NCBI GenBank assembly: GCA_046733475.1
Contig: JBKPPF010000055.1
Coordinates: 51,809-115,808, forward strand
Length of the DNA stretch: 64,000 nucleotides
Source of the DNA: DATEOR01 sp046733475
GTDB taxonomy: Bacteria; Actinomycetota; Thermoleophilia; Gaiellales; Gaiellaceae
Direction of reading: 5' to 3'
In this document: positions 33,036 through 39,672 of the stretch, piece after piece
Layout of the letters: every line of letters begins with the position of its first letter
Numbering within the stretch: position 1 is the first letter of the stretch
Program-made: the position numbers and the translations under genes
The notes under the pieces: generated by a model
The model's input: only the letters and a program-made list of their open reading frames with translations
Told to the model about the DNA's origin: nothing
The model's database searches: none

Positions 33036-33400
33036 CGGCTCGGGGCTCGGCTTACATGCGCTTCCGCCGAGCCCTTGACCGCGGGAACATCACCGAGGCT
33101 CTCTCGGCCGCGTCGGAGCTCCAGTTCGTCGGGTTGGCGGAAGCGCTCGAGGTCACGCTCCTCTTGGCTGACAGTGACGCGCAGAAGTACGAGCGGGCGG
33201 CGACTCGCTGGCACCTTCGCTTCGGGCAGGAGGTCCCGCACGTCGACCTCCGGGAAAGTCAGGCGGTGCTCGCGCTCCTCGCGGCGATTCCCGTAAACCG
33301 TCTCGCGGCGGCGGCGCTCGCCGAACTGCTCAGCCGGAGGCGGTCGTGCGAGCGGATTGCCCAAGCTTTGGTGCACTGGTCGCGGGCGGGATCAGCGTAG
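33032..33400 (+). CDS. Small helical protein, accessory-patch family
   Basis: 122 residues from GTG 33032 (ATG at 33056 is an alternative). All-helical: RFRRALDRGNITEALSAASE, LAEALEVTLLLADSDAQKY, ERAATRWHLRFGQEV, and a C-terminal LSRRRSCERIAQALVHW. The pattern recalls small proteins that recur near integrated elements in actinomycete genomes (from memory; function unknown). The last 70 bp are duplicated at 33974-34046. No signal peptide or membrane segment. Confidence 0.55.
   Translation: MTARGSAYMRFRRALDRGNITEALSAASELQFVGLAEALEVTLLLADSDAQKYERAATRWHLRFGQEVPHVDLRESQAVLALLAAIPVNRLAAAALAELLSRRRSCERIAQALVHWSRAGSA
33317..33389 (+). repeat. Direct repeat copy 1 (gene 3' end)
   Basis: Encodes the LAELLSRRRSCERIAQALVHW end of the helical protein. 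About 77% identical over 73 bp to 33974-34046. Confidence 0.6.
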
Positions 33401-33700
33401 GCCTCGTCCTGCCGCGCCCGCACGATGATTGTCGTCGCCCTCTGAAGAATCTCTTGTACCGCGACGCCTGGTTGCCCGGGAGATTCGGCGACGGCAAGGG
33501 GTTCGATCCGATTGCGCGTACGCACTAGTTCCATGCTACGACGGTACGAAGGGACGCATCGCTTTCACATGCGGCAAGTGCGACGCCGGGGGTAGGGAGA
33601 ACCGTACCCTTACGCGAGCCTCCGATCTCGACAACGGCCGCCGCTCACCGCGCAAGTTCCTCCGCGCCGTCGTCGCTCGGCTGCTCAAGGGAAGACCTAG
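33401..33700. other. Non-coding or decayed stretch
   Basis: No convincing gene. One plus-strand frame holds a Cys-rich fragment (RIAFTCGKCDAGG) followed by LRAVVARLLKGRP, the latter repeated near 34830. It has no plausible start and is probably a remnant. Confidence 0.4.
33659..33700 (+). repeat. 42-bp direct repeat, copy 1
   Basis: 36 of 42 bases match 34822-34863. Both copies start CCTCCGCGCC and end ACCTAG. One frame encodes LRAVVARLLKGRP here and LRAIVARLLGRKP in the other copy. Confidence 0.6.
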
Positions 33701-33955
33701 TCATGTGTCCCCTTCCGGCGCCTCCTCGACGACCACCACGACTTCGAAGCGTTCATTTGCCGAGAGTACGACCGCCTCCTTCGCTCCCTGCAACTCATGG
33801 CCGGGGGCCACCATCCAAAGATTGCGTCCCTCAGGGTCGTGGTCGACGGCATCGCGCTCCTCCCAGGTGCTTTCAACCGCCGCAGTGCAATCGGCTGCGC
33901 CGCACTCGCATCGCCACGTATGCAGTCGCTCATCCGGGGGCGGGATGCCGGCCAC
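33701..33955 (-). CDS. Small Cys-rich protein, possible zinc knuckle
   Basis: 84 residues, GTG start. An N-terminal C-x-C-x4-C cluster (WRCECGAADC, Cys 16, 18, 23) is followed by VESTWEERDAV, a MVAPGHEL core and RFEVVVVVEE. The pattern C-x-CG-x3-C ... apGHe ... vv is one I recognise from small actinomycete proteins of unknown function found near mobile elements. The C-terminal part is Glu-rich. It ends where the first 42-bp repeat ends. Confidence 0.6.
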   Translation of the reverse strand: MAGIPPPDERLHTWRCECGAADCTAAVESTWEERDAVDHDPEGRNLWMVAPGHELQGAKEAVVLSANERFEVVVVVEEAPEGDT

Positions 33956-33973
33956 AATCTCACTTTAGAAGAC

Positions 33974-34046
33974 CTCGCCGCGCTCCTCAGCCGGCGTCAG
34001 TCCTGCGAGCGGATCGCGAAGGCTCTTGTGCGGTAGTCGCGGGAGG
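33974..34046 (+). repeat. Direct repeat copy 2, with an in-frame stop
   Basis: Copy of the 3' end of the 33032 gene. It encodes LAALLSRRQSCERIAKALVR and then TAG where copy 1 has TGG, so it is a truncated paralogue remnant. Confidence 0.55.
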
Positions 34047-34056
34047 CGGTACTTTC

Positions 34057-34583
34057 TTAGATGTAACGGCGAACTTCGCGGACGGGCCGGTAATCGAAGT
34101 CCACGTAGAACGGTCCAGCGTCGCCACCGTGGCTTACTGCCTTCAGGTTTCCATCCTCACGAGCAACGATGACGGCGCAATGAGCAGAACTGAAGCCGCC
34201 ACCCGCGTCATAGAGAACGACATCTCCACGGCACGCATGGCTTCTCGGATGCTCCACCCGCCTCCCATTTTCAAGCATCGTGAAGGTCGTCCCCCACGTC
34301 CAGTCCTTATCGTTCACGAAGTCGTCGAGGTGGAAGTGTAAGAAGAGCGCATTCCAAAGGCACCACGTCGCAAACGATGAACAATCGGAGTGAATCGGAA
34401 ACTCTTGCGCCATGAGTTGCGCCGGTTCTGGATGCCATCCCAGCGCAGGGCGATCCGAGCTTGAACGGTCGGGTCCGTGTAGTCCATTGCGTCTTTGTTG
34501 TCTAGAGCGAGCAGGGCCGCCTGGACGACCCGGTCACGGGCGCGTCCGCGCTGCTCGCGATTAAGCCCTGAGACTGACGGCAT
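34057..34583 (-). pseudogene. NlpC/P60-like cell-wall peptidase, frameshifted
   Basis: Two overlapping frames together give one domain. Frame 1 starts with ATG 34583 and reads RARDRVVQAALLALDNKDAM ... RWDGIQNRR. Frame 2 continues EFPIHSDCSSFATWCLWNAL ... WTWGTTFTMLENGRRV ... GDVVLYD ... AHCAVIVA ... SHGGDAGPFYVDF to TAA at 34057. The catalytic Cys (DCSSFATW) and His (AHCAVIV) are present. The switch needs one base near 34405-34430. As sequenced the gene is split, unless ATG 34413 restarts translation. Homologues known to me are continuous phage or actinomycete lysin-type proteins. Coupled (TGATG) to the acidic protein upstream. Confidence 0.6.
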
Positions 34584-34741
34584 CAGCTCTCATAGCCGGG
34601 TCGCTCCATTTCCCCGACATCTCCTAGATCGTCCGGCATCTCCTCTGGATTAGCAGGCACGCGATCGGCGACGTCGACGTCTTCGTCGATCTCAGCCTCA
34701 TTCTCGTATTCGGGGTCGTCGTCGACGAACTCGTTAGCCAT
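34583..34741 (-). CDS. Small acidic protein
   Basis: 52 residues, 40% Asp/Glu (EFVDDDPEYENEAEIDEDVD ... GDVGEMERPGYES). No family recognised. ATG at 34741; the final TGA shares its A with the ATG of the peptidase fragment. Possibly a phage-type DNA-mimic or structural accessory, but nothing in the sequence decides this. Confidence 0.5.
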   Translation of the reverse strand: MANEFVDDDPEYENEAEIDEDVDVADRVPANPEEMPDDLGDVGEMERPGYES

Positions 34742-34821
34742 GCGGCCATCGTAATCTCCATGCACAACGGTCTTCAAGAGGTTACGCCAGACAAGCCGGA
34801 GACCTCGGCCGCCGCTCTTTG

Positions 34822-34863
34822 CCTCCGCGCCATCGTCGCTCGGCTGCTCGGGCGGAAACCTAG
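34822..34863 (+). repeat. 42-bp direct repeat, copy 2
   Basis: Pairs with 33659-33700 (36/42 identical), 1.16 kb apart, same orientation. Confidence 0.6.
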
Positions 34864-34912
34864 AAGCCGGCAGTTGAACAACCCTGCTGGGGGAGCGGCC
34901 GTGTTGCCCCAA

Positions 34913-34950
34913 GCAGGTCGTAAGCGGGCTGTAGCCCGCTTACGACCTGC
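34913..34950. terminator. Perfect 18-bp-arm inverted repeat
   Basis: Arms at 34913-34930 (GCAGGTCGTAAGCGGGCT) and 34933-34950 are exact complements with a 2-nt centre. It lies 19 bp after the stop of the secreted-protein gene on the minus strand. Likely an intrinsic terminator or bidirectional hairpin; a TGTTTT tract follows on the plus strand. Confidence 0.6.
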
Positions 34951-34969
34951 GCAGCTCTGTATGTTTTGA

Positions 34970-35416
34970 TTAGGCGGTCTGCGCCCGACCGACGTGGCGG
35001 CTTGCGAGCGCCGCTCCGCCGCCGAGGAGGACGAGCGCGAGAGCGAGGCCCGCGCCGATCCCAGCGTCCTTCCAGTCGAAGCCGGCAGAGACGACCTGCG
35101 GCTCGCCGATCGACCGGGGCTGCGTGCGGACGAACTCGATCTTGTCGCTCGGGCTGCCGCTCGGCAGTGCCCTGACGACCTCGATCTGATCGCCGCGGTT
35201 CACCGCATAGTCCACGGGCATCGCGCGAGGCATGCCGTAGTCGGACGCGTTGATCTGCGACGACGGGAAGTCCGTGACGAACGCGTGGTAGCCGTTCGCC
35301 TGAACGGACGAGCCCTCGTCGATCTTCGCCTGCGCGACGGGGGCTGCAATCGCTGCGATGGCGAGCCCGAGGGCGAACCGCTTGATGAACCAATTCCTTC
35401 TCCGATTGCTGCGCAT
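34970..35416 (-). CDS. Secreted/membrane-anchored protein of unknown function
   Basis: 148 residues from ATG 35416 with a strong GGAAGGGAG ribosome-binding site. Signal peptide (RRNWFIKRFALGLAIAAIAAPVAQA), an extracytoplasmic domain of about 85 residues with no recognised fold, then FDWKDAGIGAGLALALVLLGGGAALA, a C-terminal membrane anchor with a short basic tail. The FDW-DAGIGAG anchor is a type I recall from Thermoleophilia proteins of unknown function. Ends just before the perfect hairpin. Confidence 0.7.
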   Translation of the reverse strand: MRSNRRRNWFIKRFALGLAIAAIAAPVAQAKIDEGSSVQANGYHAFVTDFPSSQINASDYGMPRAMPVDYAVNRGDQIEVVRALPSGSPSDKIEFVRTQPRSIGEPQVVSAGFDWKDAGIGAGLALALVLLGGGAALASRHVGRAQTA

Positions 35417-35564
35417 CTTCTTGCTCCCTTCCTGTTGATTCCTGCTGATGCGCACAAGACGGGAGCGGGCGAACGTTTCTTCCACGCGCACGGCCAGGCC
35501 TACCTACCCGCCGTGCGCAATCGCCACCTTCACGATGCCCCCGTCCAGCCAAGCTGGGGTTGCC

Positions 35565-35729
35565 ACTACCACTGCCGGCTCACCTTTCGCAGGCGGTGGT
35601 AGGTCGTCTGTCGGTTACGGCGGCGATGCTCTGGCCCAGGTAGACCGTTGGATCCGTCCCGTCGACGTGCCCGAGGTCCCAAGGCCTACCAGGCTCGATC
35701 AGCTCAGCGCAGCGAGCGCATCGGACCAT
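35565..35729 (-). pseudogene. HNH endonuclease-like gene, frameshifted
   Basis: ATG 35729 begins MVRCARCAELIEPGRPWDLG and continues with H-VDG-TDPTVYLG. After one base is gained or lost near 35640 the frame becomes GPEHRRRNRQTTYHRL... and ends SRQW-TAG at 35565. The pattern CxRC-x-xI-xPG-xPWDLGH-D ... y-GPEHRrCNR is that of small actinomycete/phage HNH proteins. Here the second-half Cys is also Arg. As sequenced the protein would lose its HNH half. Confidence 0.6.
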
Positions 35730-36113
35730 GCCTGACACATATTCGATCCATGCGGCTCTACTCAGCGATGTCACTGCGCTCATGGTTCAGCAGGCTCGAT
35801 CCGAGCTGCTTCCGACGGGTGACTTGCTAGAGGAAGCGTTGGCAAGCAACCCGACCGTACTCGTGCTCAAATCGCGGCTCTGAAGAAGAAGCTCCGTGTA
35901 CCGCTGATACAGCGACCCAAGACGCATGCCGCCATCTTCAATGTCTCGGATCCTGAAAAGGCTGGCTTACCGGCGGTTGCGGCAGACCTGAACGGCCAAC
36001 AGTGGCAGCGAATCTGGCGCCTTTGGGCTAAGTGCTTCGCAATGGGCCCTCCGCGAATCTATGAAGGCGTAAAGGCATCACTCATTTCGCAATGGCCAGA
36101 GCCGGGAAGCTGA
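35728..36113 (+). pseudogene. Hypothetical gene with internal frameshift
   Basis: ATG 35728 opens a 51-residue frame (MPDTYSIHAALLSDVTALMV ... TGDLLEEALASN) ending TGA at 35881. A second frame (DRTRAQIAALKKKLRVPLIQ ... GLPAVAADLNGQQWQRIWRLWAKC ... SLISQWPEPGS) continues the same style to TGA 36113. One base near 35850 would join them into about 128 residues. No family recognised. Its ATG and the HNH ATG overlap head to head in a CATG tetramer, so both cannot have normal upstream signals. Confidence 0.4.
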
Positions 36114-36166
36114 CCCAAACCCAGGGCCTCGAGTTCCAGCACGCCCAACAAAGCATCCAAGTTTTG

Positions 36167-36185
36167 TTAGCACCTGGTTAGCACC
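36167..36185. repeat. Tandem TTAGCACC repeat
   Basis: TTAGCACC occurs at 36167-36174 and 36178-36185, at the boundary between the accessory patch and prs. Could be a scar or a short regulatory site. Confidence 0.25.
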
Positions 36186-36217
36186 GGTCGCCGAAACAGG
36201 CATGGTGGGCGACCTTG

Positions 36218-37291
36218 CTAGAAGAGCTGGTTCTCGCCGGCGAAGATCGCCGAGACAGACTCGTCCGAGAAGACGTTCTTGATCGTGTCCGCGAGGAGGA
36301 TCGAGACCGTAAGCGGCTCGGGGAAGTTGTGGGGCCGAAGCAGCGGGTTGATCGGGACGGTGTCCGTGGCCGCGATCTCCTTCAGCTGGCTCTGGCCGAG
36401 CTTCTCGAAGGCGCTCTCCGGGATGAGCGCGTGCGTGGCGCACGCATAGACCTCGGTGGCGCCCGCGTCCTTGAGCGCCTGTGCGCCGGCAATGAGCGTC
36501 CCGCCCGTGACGATGATGTCGTCGGTCATGATCGCCACCTTGCCCTTGACGCGGCCGATCACCTCGGTGACCGCGGCCGAGTCCCGGGCCGGGCGCGTCT
36601 TGTTCATGATCGCGAGGTCGGCCTCGAGCATCTCGCCGAACTTTCGCGCCATCTTCGCACGCCCCGGGTCAGGCGAGACGGCGACGACATCGTCGCCGTG
36701 CAGGCCCTTGTCGCGGTAGTACTGCGCGAAGAGCGGGAGCGCGGTCATGTGGTCCACCGGAATCGAGACGAAGCCCTGGATCTGGCCGGCGTGAAGATCC
36801 ATCGTGAGGATCCGGTCGACGCCGGCTGCCACGAGCATGTCCGCGACGAGCTTGGCGGTGATCGGCTCGCGCGGCGCCGACTTTTTGTCCTGCCGCGAGT
36901 ACGGGTACCACGGCATGACCGCGGTGATCCGGTTCGCCGAGGCGAGCTTTGCGGCTTGGATCATGATCATGAGCTCCATCAGGTGGTCGTTCGAGTGCAG
37001 CCCGTGGCACGACTGGATGAGGAAGACGTCCGCGCCGCGGATGGACTCGCAGTAGCGGCAGTACGTCTCGCCGTTGGCGAAGGTCTCGAGCTCCACCTCT
37101 CCGAGTGAGATGTTGAGAAGCTCGGCAATGCGCTCCGAGAGCTCGGGGTTCGAGCGACCGGAGAAGAGCATCAGCTTGCCGCTGGGACCGCGCTCGATCC
37201 AGCGGCCGCGCTCGCCGCTCGCCTGTGGAACAGGCACTTCGGGAACTTCGAGGCCCGGCAGCCTGGTCAGCTCAGTCGTTCCGCTTTCCAC
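36218..37291 (-). CDS. prs: Ribose-phosphate pyrophosphokinase
   Basis: 357 residues from GTG 37291 (GGAAGG ribosome-binding site, TAGCGT -10 box at 37321-37326). Makes PRPP from ribose-5-phosphate and ATP for nucleotide, His and Trp synthesis. Motifs: LFSGRSNPELSERIAELL, ADVFLIQSCHG, PWYPYSRQDKK, MDLHAGQIQGF. The PRPP loop reads TDDIIVTGGTL; in E. coli-type enzymes the fifth position (D224) is Asp, here Val. The N-terminal extension of about 30 residues is unusual. Confidence 0.94.
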   Translation of the reverse strand: MESGTTELTRLPGLEVPEVPVPQASGERGRWIERGPSGKLMLFSGRSNPELSERIAELLNISLGEVELETFANGETYCRYCESIRGADVFLIQSCHGLHSNDHLMELMIMIQAAKLASANRITAVMPWYPYSRQDKKSAPREPITAKLVADMLVAAGVDRILTMDLHAGQIQGFVSIPVDHMTALPLFAQYYRDKGLHGDDVVAVSPDPGRAKMARKFGEMLEADLAIMNKTRPARDSAAVTEVIGRVKGKVAIMTDDIIVTGGTLIAGAQALKDAGATEVYACATHALIPESAFEKLGQSQLKEIAATDTVPINPLLRPHNFPEPLTVSILLADTIKNVFSDESVSAIFAGENQLF

Positions 37292-37399
37292 CGTTGCCTT
37301 CCTGATCGATCCAGCCCGCGACGCTACTCGAAGCATCGCGGTCAACCTCCACTCGCGCAACTGGAACATTGTCCCTGCAGCGCTGGACGTACCCCGCGG

Positions 37400-38377
37400 T
37401 CATGTCCCGGCACCGCCCGGATGAAGGTGAGTGAAGGGCGGCACGACCTCACCAGGTCCCACTTCCGAGTCGACCACGACAGCGTGCGGGCCGACCTCCG
37501 CGCCCGCCCGGACAATGGCTTTCCCCTGAAGGATGGTGAACGGCTGGATGACGGCCTCCGGCTCGATGACGACGTCCGGCCCGATCCAGGTCGTGGCCGG
37601 GTCGAGCACCGCGACCCCGGCGGACATGTGGTCCTCGACGATGCGCCGGCGAAGCTCGGAGGCGGCCTCCGCCAGCTCGGCCCGCGTGTTGACGCCGAGA
37701 CCCATTTCGGCCACAGGCGCACAATAGACGGCGCCGCCGCGCCCGGCCTCGACGAGGTTTCGGACGGCATCCGTCAGGTAGAGCTCGCCCTGGGCGTTGG
37801 CCGGATCGAGCGCCTCGAGCACCGGCCAGAGGTCGCCGGCGCGAAAGACGTAGATCGAGGTGTTCAGCTCGCGGACGGCGCGCTCCTCCGGCGAGGCGTC
37901 CTTCTCCTCGACGATGGCGCGGAGACCGCCGTTTTCATCGCGCAGGATGCGCCCGTACGGGAGCGGCTCGTCCGGCTCGATCGAGAGGACGGTGACGGCC
38001 GCGCCGTCGCGACGGTGCTCGTCGAGAAGCCCTTCGAGGAGCTCGGTGGTCAGGAGGGGCGCAGCGCCGTCGAGGACGAAGACATCGCCCTCGAACGCCG
38101 CGAGCGCGGCGCGCGCGGCCGCGACAGCGTCTCCCGTGCCCTTCGGCTCCTGCTGGACGGCGAGCGCTGCTCCCTCGGGAAGCGTCCCGTCGAGCTCGCC
38201 CTTCGTAGCCGGCGAGCAGACGACGACGAGCGGGTTGGGGCGGAGCGGCAAGACCGGCGCGATCGACCAGTCGAGAAGGCGCCGCCCGAGGAGCGGGTGC
38301 AAATGCTTCGGGCGCTCGGAACGCATCCGCGTTCCGAGGCCTGCAGCCATTACGACCGCGGCGAGCGAGGAGGTCAT
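37400..38377 (-). CDS. GlmU-like N-acetylglucosamine-1-phosphate uridylyltransferase, truncated
   Basis: 325 residues; bifunctional GlmU is about 450-490. The nucleotidyltransferase core is clear: VVMAAGLGTRMRSERPKHLH, QQEPKGTGDAV, YGRILRDENGGLRAIVEEKD, ELNTSIYVF and GVNTRAELAEA. Only about three left-handed beta-helix turns follow (GPDVVIEPEAVIQPFTILQG), so the acetyltransferase domain and its active-site His are absent. The metal-binding GDVPL motif is DGAAPLL, lacking the Asp equivalent to E. coli D105. Either a divergent uridylyltransferase or a related sugar-nucleotide protein. Leaderless TAACCT box at 38385-38390; next to prs as in other actinomycetes. Confidence 0.8.
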   Translation of the reverse strand: MTSSLAAVVMAAGLGTRMRSERPKHLHPLLGRRLLDWSIAPVLPLRPNPLVVVCSPATKGELDGTLPEGAALAVQQEPKGTGDAVAAARAALAAFEGDVFVLDGAAPLLTTELLEGLLDEHRRDGAAVTVLSIEPDEPLPYGRILRDENGGLRAIVEEKDASPEERAVRELNTSIYVFRAGDLWPVLEALDPANAQGELYLTDAVRNLVEAGRGGAVYCAPVAEMGLGVNTRAELAEAASELRRRIVEDHMSAGVAVLDPATTWIGPDVVIEPEAVIQPFTILQGKAIVRAGAEVGPHAVVVDSEVGPGEVVPPFTHLHPGGAGT

Positions 38378-38384
38378 GGGTACG

Positions 38385-38390
38385 AGGTTA
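38385..38390 (-). promoter_or_regulatory. -10 box (TAACCT), glmU-like gene
   Basis: Reads TAACCT on the minus strand, 7 nt before ATG 38377, directly after the tRNA 3' end. Confidence 0.5.
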
Positions 38391-38464
38391 TGGCTGGGGC
38401 GGGAGGATTCGAACCTCCGGTCACGGGACCAAAACCCGCTGCCTTACCGCTTGGCTACGCCCCA
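38391..38464 (-). tRNA. tRNA-Gln (anticodon TTG)
   Basis: Cloverleaf on the minus strand. The acceptor stem is TGGGGCG/CGCCCCA, with the 3' GCCA encoded. The anticodon arm loop TTTTGGT sits between GCGGG and CCCGT, giving anticodon TTG. The T arm contains GGTTCGAATCC. Single tRNA found in the window. Confidence 0.95.
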
Positions 38465-38481
38465 CCGGATCGCGAGTCACT

Positions 38482-38835
38482 TTACTTTCGGTCAAGGAGG
38501 AGCGCCGCCAGCAGGAAGACCGCCAGGGCGATCAGGACGATTAGCGCAAGCGTCTTGACGAGCACCCAGAGAACGGGGACGAGGACCGCGAGAAGCTGCG
38601 AGACCGCCGCGACCCAAGTGATCTCGTAGACGACGCCGGGCCGCCGCCGCCCGAGGAACCAGTAGGCCGCGAGCGCGAGGATCACAGCGATGATCACGTA
38701 ACGCCAACCGTGGGCGCTGAAGAGCACGAGGAGGCTCTCGACGAACGCGATCAGGAGCGCGAGCCGGAGCCGCCGCTCCCTCAGCCAGTGGGCGGAGCTG
38801 CTCTCGCCGTGCTCGATCGTCCTCGGCTCGTCCAT
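38482..38835 (-). CDS. Small multi-span membrane protein
   Basis: 117 residues. A charged N-terminus (MDEPRTIEHGESSSAHWLRE) precedes four hydrophobic segments, ending in LLDRK. No family recognised. A TAGCGT box lies 9 nt ahead of the ATG. Located between ispE and tRNA-Gln. Confidence 0.65.
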   Translation of the reverse strand: MDEPRTIEHGESSSAHWLRERRLRLALLIAFVESLLVLFSAHGWRYVIIAVILALAAYWFLGRRRPGVVYEITWVAAVSQLLAVLVPVLWVLVKTLALIVLIALAVFLLAALLLDRK

Positions 38836-38847
38836 GGCGGCGCGACG

Positions 38848-39672
38848 CTACCAGACCGGAGCGACCACCCAGGTCCGCGCCCGGACGCGCAACCCCCGGG
38901 CGACGCGCTTCGCGTCCGCGAGGTGGTGGAAGAGCCCGTAGACGGCGGGGCCGGCGCCGCTGACGTCTGCCCGGAACGCGCCGCCATCCAGGAGATCGTC
39001 GACGATCCGTGGCCGACCGGCCGCCTCGGCGAGATCGTTCGGCGGAAAGGCCGCGAAGTCGCGCGGACGGCGCACCGCGCTGAGAGTCTCCGTCAGGGCC
39101 GCGCGCTGCTCTTCGAATCCTGCGGGGCTGTTCGTCGCGTCGAAGCGGGCATAGACGTCGGCCGTAGAGGTCTTGCTCGCCCGCCGGGGGAGCGCGACGA
39201 CCACCCAGAAGTCCTGCGGCAGCTCGAGCGCGGTGAGCCGCTCGCCTGCCCCTTCCACGAGTTTGGGCCCGGGCTCGAGGAAGAACGGAACGTCGGCGCC
39301 GATCCCGGCCGCGAGCTCCGCAAGACGTTCGGCCGGAAGCGGCCCGTCGAGCAGCGGGTTGGCGAGAACGAGTGCCGCGGCAGCGTCGGCGCTCCCTCCG
39401 CCGAGGCCGGCGGCGAGCGGTATCCGCTTCCGGATCTTGGCCTGCCAGTGCGGCTCGACCGAGGCCGCGGCGGCGAGCCTTTCCAACGCCGCGCGCACGA
39501 TCGTGTCCTTGTCGAAGCCGTCCACCGCGAGGCTTTGTGCCGGCAAGACTTCGACCGTGTCGCAGATGTCGATTCGCTGCATCACCGTGACGATCTCGTG
39601 CAGCCCGTCCTCGCGGGCCGGTCCGACGAGGAGGGCGAGATTGATCTTCGCGGCCGCGGGGAGCCGCTTCAC
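38848..39672 (-). CDS. ispE: 4-diphosphocytidyl-2-C-methyl-D-erythritol kinase
   Basis: 274 residues, GHMP kinase fold. Fourth step of the MEP isoprenoid pathway: phosphorylates the 2-OH of CDP-methylerythritol. Substrate motif AAAKINLALLVG, ATP-binding P-loop IPLAAGLGGGSADAAAALVL, and C-terminal SGAGPAVYGLF. ATG overlaps the rsmA stop (ATGA), the standard rsmA-ispE pair of actinomycetes. Confidence 0.95.
   Translation of the reverse strand: MKRLPAAAKINLALLVGPAREDGLHEIVTVMQRIDICDTVEVLPAQSLAVDGFDKDTIVRAALERLAAAASVEPHWQAKIRKRIPLAAGLGGGSADAAAALVLANPLLDGPLPAERLAELAAGIGADVPFFLEPGPKLVEGAGERLTALELPQDFWVVVALPRRASKTSTADVYARFDATNSPAGFEEQRAALTETLSAVRRPRDFAAFPPNDLAEAAGRPRIVDDLLDGGAFRADVSGAGPAVYGLFHHLADAKRVARGLRVRARTWVVAPVW

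Noticed and set aside
33536..33596. Cys-rich fragment (FTCGKCDAGG)
   Set aside because: No start codon in frame and no continuation into a recognisable domain.
34760..34969. 69-residue plus-strand frame with LRAIVARLLGRKP
   Set aside because: Only the 42-bp repeat segment looks coding; the rest runs through the perfect hairpin. Treated as a repeat or remnant.
36114..36217. Possible attachment site at the right edge of the accessory patch
   Set aside because: TTAGCACC repeats are short, no matching copy was found near 32.2 kb, and the only tRNA is 2 kb away at 38.4 kb.
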